A stretch of 7,351 bases of DNA. Source: JBBSOW01 sp038259365 (lineage in GTDB: Bacteria > Actinomycetota > Actinomycetes > Propionibacteriales > Propionibacteriaceae). Each line of letters opens with the position of its first letter. The first letter of the stretch is position 1. The position numbers were made by a program, and so were the translations under genes. Of this stretch, positions 6,023-7,351 are shown piece after piece. The stretch spans positions 1-7,351 of the forward strand of contig JBBSOW010000140.1 of assembly GCA_038259365.1 (NCBI GenBank). The letters run 5' to 3'. A model generated the notes under the pieces. It ran no database searches and was not told where the DNA came from. It saw nothing but the letters and a program-made list of their open reading frames with translations.

Positions 6023-6906
6023 GCAACGTGGATGGAGGCGCCCCAGTCGGTGTCGCGGCGGGCTCGGTCACGTGGCCCGGCGGGGCGCAGGCGTGCGCGT
6101 CTTTCACCTTCGACGTCGACGCGGAGTCCGCAGTGCTGTGGGGGTCTCCGGGCACCGCGGACCGGATGAGCGTGATCAGCCACCAGGCCTACGGACCACT
6201 CGTCGGAGTGCCGCGCCTCCTTGACCTGCTCGCGCAACATGACATCACATCAACGTTCTTCGTTCCGGGGTACACCGCAATCCGCTACCCGGACACGGTA
6301 CGTCGAATCGTCGACGCGGGCCACGAAATCGCCCATCACGGCTACCTGCACGAGCAGCCAACCGCCCTCAGCGAGTCGGAGGAGATCGAAGCACTAGACC
6401 GCGGGCTCGACGCCCTCGACAGGGTTGCCGGCATTCGACCGACGGGCTACCGCGCCCCGATGTGGGACCTCTCCTGGCGCACTCCGGCCCTCCTGGTGGA
6501 GCGCGGGTTCACCTACGACTCGTCGCTGATGGATGCTGACACCCCCTACGAGCTCGCCGTCGACGCAGCCTCGCTCGTTGAGATCCCGATCCAGTGGGCA
6601 CTGGACGACTGGGAGCAGTACTGCTTCCTGCCCGACATCACCGGGTCGGGCCTGATTGAGACCCCGGCCAAGGCAGTCGAGCTGTGGCGGTTGGAGTTTC
6701 ACGCACTACGCGACGCAGGTGGATGCTGGGTACTGACGAACCACCCCTTCCTCAGCGGTCGCCCGGCGCGAGCAGCAGCCCTCTCCGAACTCATGGGCGA
6801 GGTCGTTTCCAGTGACGACATTTGGGTCGCACCCTTAGGCGAGATCGCTGCCCATGTTCGAGGCCTCGGACTGACGCCCCGCTCGATCCAGAAGCCCGAC
6901 CTCTGA
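6019..6906 (+). CDS. Polysaccharide deacetylase-fold (CE4/NodB) hydrolase, cytoplasmic
   Basis: The 295-residue protein has the NodB/CE4 fold motifs in order: SFTFDVDAES (28-37), whose D32 and D34 replace the usual TFDDG pair; GHEIAHHGYLHE (101-112) with metal-type histidines H107 and H111; GYRAPMWDLS (143-152) with R145; and TNHPF (240-244) with H242. FDVDAE, HGYxHE and RAPMWxLS are characteristic of the branch with Helicobacter PgdA-like proteins and PuuE-type allantoinases, rather than secreted chitin or peptidoglycan deacetylases. There is no signal peptide or membrane anchor, so it should work in the cytoplasm on a small molecule, probably cleaving an amide-type bond. The ATGA overlap with the ureohydrolase gene puts it in the same pathway. 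A substrate such as an N-acyl or cyclic ureide derivative is inference; database labels mentioning polysaccharide would likely mislead. Confidence 0.88.
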   Translation: MSNVDGGAPVGVAAGSVTWPGGAQACASFTFDVDAESAVLWGSPGTADRMSVISHQAYGPLVGVPRLLDLLAQHDITSTFFVPGYTAIRYPDTVRRIVDAGHEIAHHGYLHEQPTALSESEEIEALDRGLDALDRVAGIRPTGYRAPMWDLSWRTPALLVERGFTYDSSLMDADTPYELAVDAASLVEIPIQWALDDWEQYCFLPDITGSGLIETPAKAVELWRLEFHALRDAGGCWVLTNHPFLSGRPARAAALSELMGEVVSSDDIWVAPLGEIAAHVRGLGLTPRSIQKPDL

Positions 6907-6944
6907 GCGCCGCCCAACACTCCTTGCACCGCACCACGAGACAT

Positions 6945-6950
6945 GAGAGG
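6945..6950 (+). promoter_or_regulatory. Ribosome-binding site of the aminotransferase
   Basis: GAGAGG ends six bases before the GTG at 6957 and supports that codon as start. No terminator hairpin is visible in the 50 bases after the deacetylase stop, so readthrough from the operon is possible; no clear promoter is seen there either. Confidence 0.6.
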
Positions 6951-6956
6951 CCTGCC

Positions 6957-7351
6957 GTGACCGTGTTCGCCGAGCCCCGGATCCAGCCCGACCCCGAGCG
7001 GGGCGCCGCCGTCGCCCGCGATGACCGGGCCCACGTCTTCCATTCCTGGTCGGCGCAGGGGTTGATCAACCCGATGCCCATCGCGGCGGCATCGGGCAGC
7101 CACTTCTGGGACTTCGAGGGCAGGCGGTACCTCGACTTCTCCAGCCAGCTCGTCAACGTCAACATCGGCTACCAGCACCCGAGGATGGTCGCGGCCATCC
7201 AGGAGGCGGCCGCGCGCCAGTGCACCATCGCGCCGAGCTTCGCCGACGAGTCCCGCAGCGAGGCAGCGAGGCTCATCGCCGAGGTCGCGCCCGAGGGGCT
7301 CGACAAGGTGTTCTTCACCAACGGCGGGGCCGAGGCGACCGAGAACGCGAT
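6957..7351 (+). CDS. Class III (omega) PLP-dependent aminotransferase, 5' part
   Basis: The first 131 codons of a gene that continues past the right edge; full-length relatives have about 450 residues. The visible part has the class III N-terminal layout: HVFHSWSAQGL (26-36), the FWDFEGRRYLDFSSQL strand pair (50-65), NVNIGYQHPRMVAAI (67-81), and the cofactor-phosphate-binding TNGGAEATENA (121-131). This resembles omega-amino acid, polyamine or taurine-type aminotransferases using pyruvate or another oxoacid as acceptor. The PLP lysine lies beyond the window. It starts with GTG, decided by the ribosome-binding site and by the start of homology. It follows the operon after 50 bases and would fit removal of the amine left after urea release. 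Its third positions are 127 of 131 G or C, far higher than in the preceding gene, so it may have a different history. Confidence 0.88.
   Translation, partial: MTVFAEPRIQPDPERGAAVARDDRAHVFHSWSAQGLINPMPIAAASGSHFWDFEGRRYLDFSSQLVNVNIGYQHPRMVAAIQEAAARQCTIAPSFADESRSEAARLIAEVAPEGLDKVFFTNGGAEATENA

Noticed and set aside
6943..6960. Five-codon upstream frame (MRGLP) whose stop overlaps the aminotransferase GTG
   Set aside because: It has no ribosome-binding site of its own, and its bases coincide with the aminotransferase ribosome-binding site; most likely chance.

Overview
The window is high-GC DNA with strongly GC-biased codon third positions, leaderless-type starts and a PucR-type regulator. This fits an actinobacterium; the genus cannot be told from the sequence. 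It holds one catabolic gene block, preceded by about 800 bases with no recognisable gene.

Layout. Bases 1-818 contain no family I recognise. There are several perfect inverted repeats, concentrated in 16-170, and one small coding-like minus-strand frame (168-350) with a leaderless-type start and a hairpin directly after its stop. Next comes a minus-strand PucR-family regulator (819-1895). A 169-base divergent intergenic region with overlapping inverted repeats separates it from a plus-strand run: APC-family permease (2065-3543), two short-chain dehydrogenases (3540-4271 and 4273-5037), an agmatinase/arginase-family ureohydrolase (5054-6022), a cytoplasmic polysaccharide-deacetylase-fold (CE4/NodB) hydrolase (6019-6906), and the start of a class III PLP aminotransferase (6957 to the right edge). 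The five genes from permease to deacetylase are joined by 4-base ATGA overlaps or gaps of 1 and 16 bases, so they almost certainly form one operon. The aminotransferase follows after 50 bases with no terminator but has clearly different codon composition.

How the genes may work together (inference). The permease would import an amine or guanidino compound. The deacetylase-fold enzyme would hydrolyse an amide-type bond. The ureohydrolase would release urea from a guanidino group. The SDR pair would oxidise hydroxyl groups, and the aminotransferase would remove the resulting primary amine. PucR would sense the substrate or an intermediate and act from the shared intergenic region. The substrate is not identifiable from sequence. 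Each family is common; the combination is what deserves attention, and I saw no wholly novel system.
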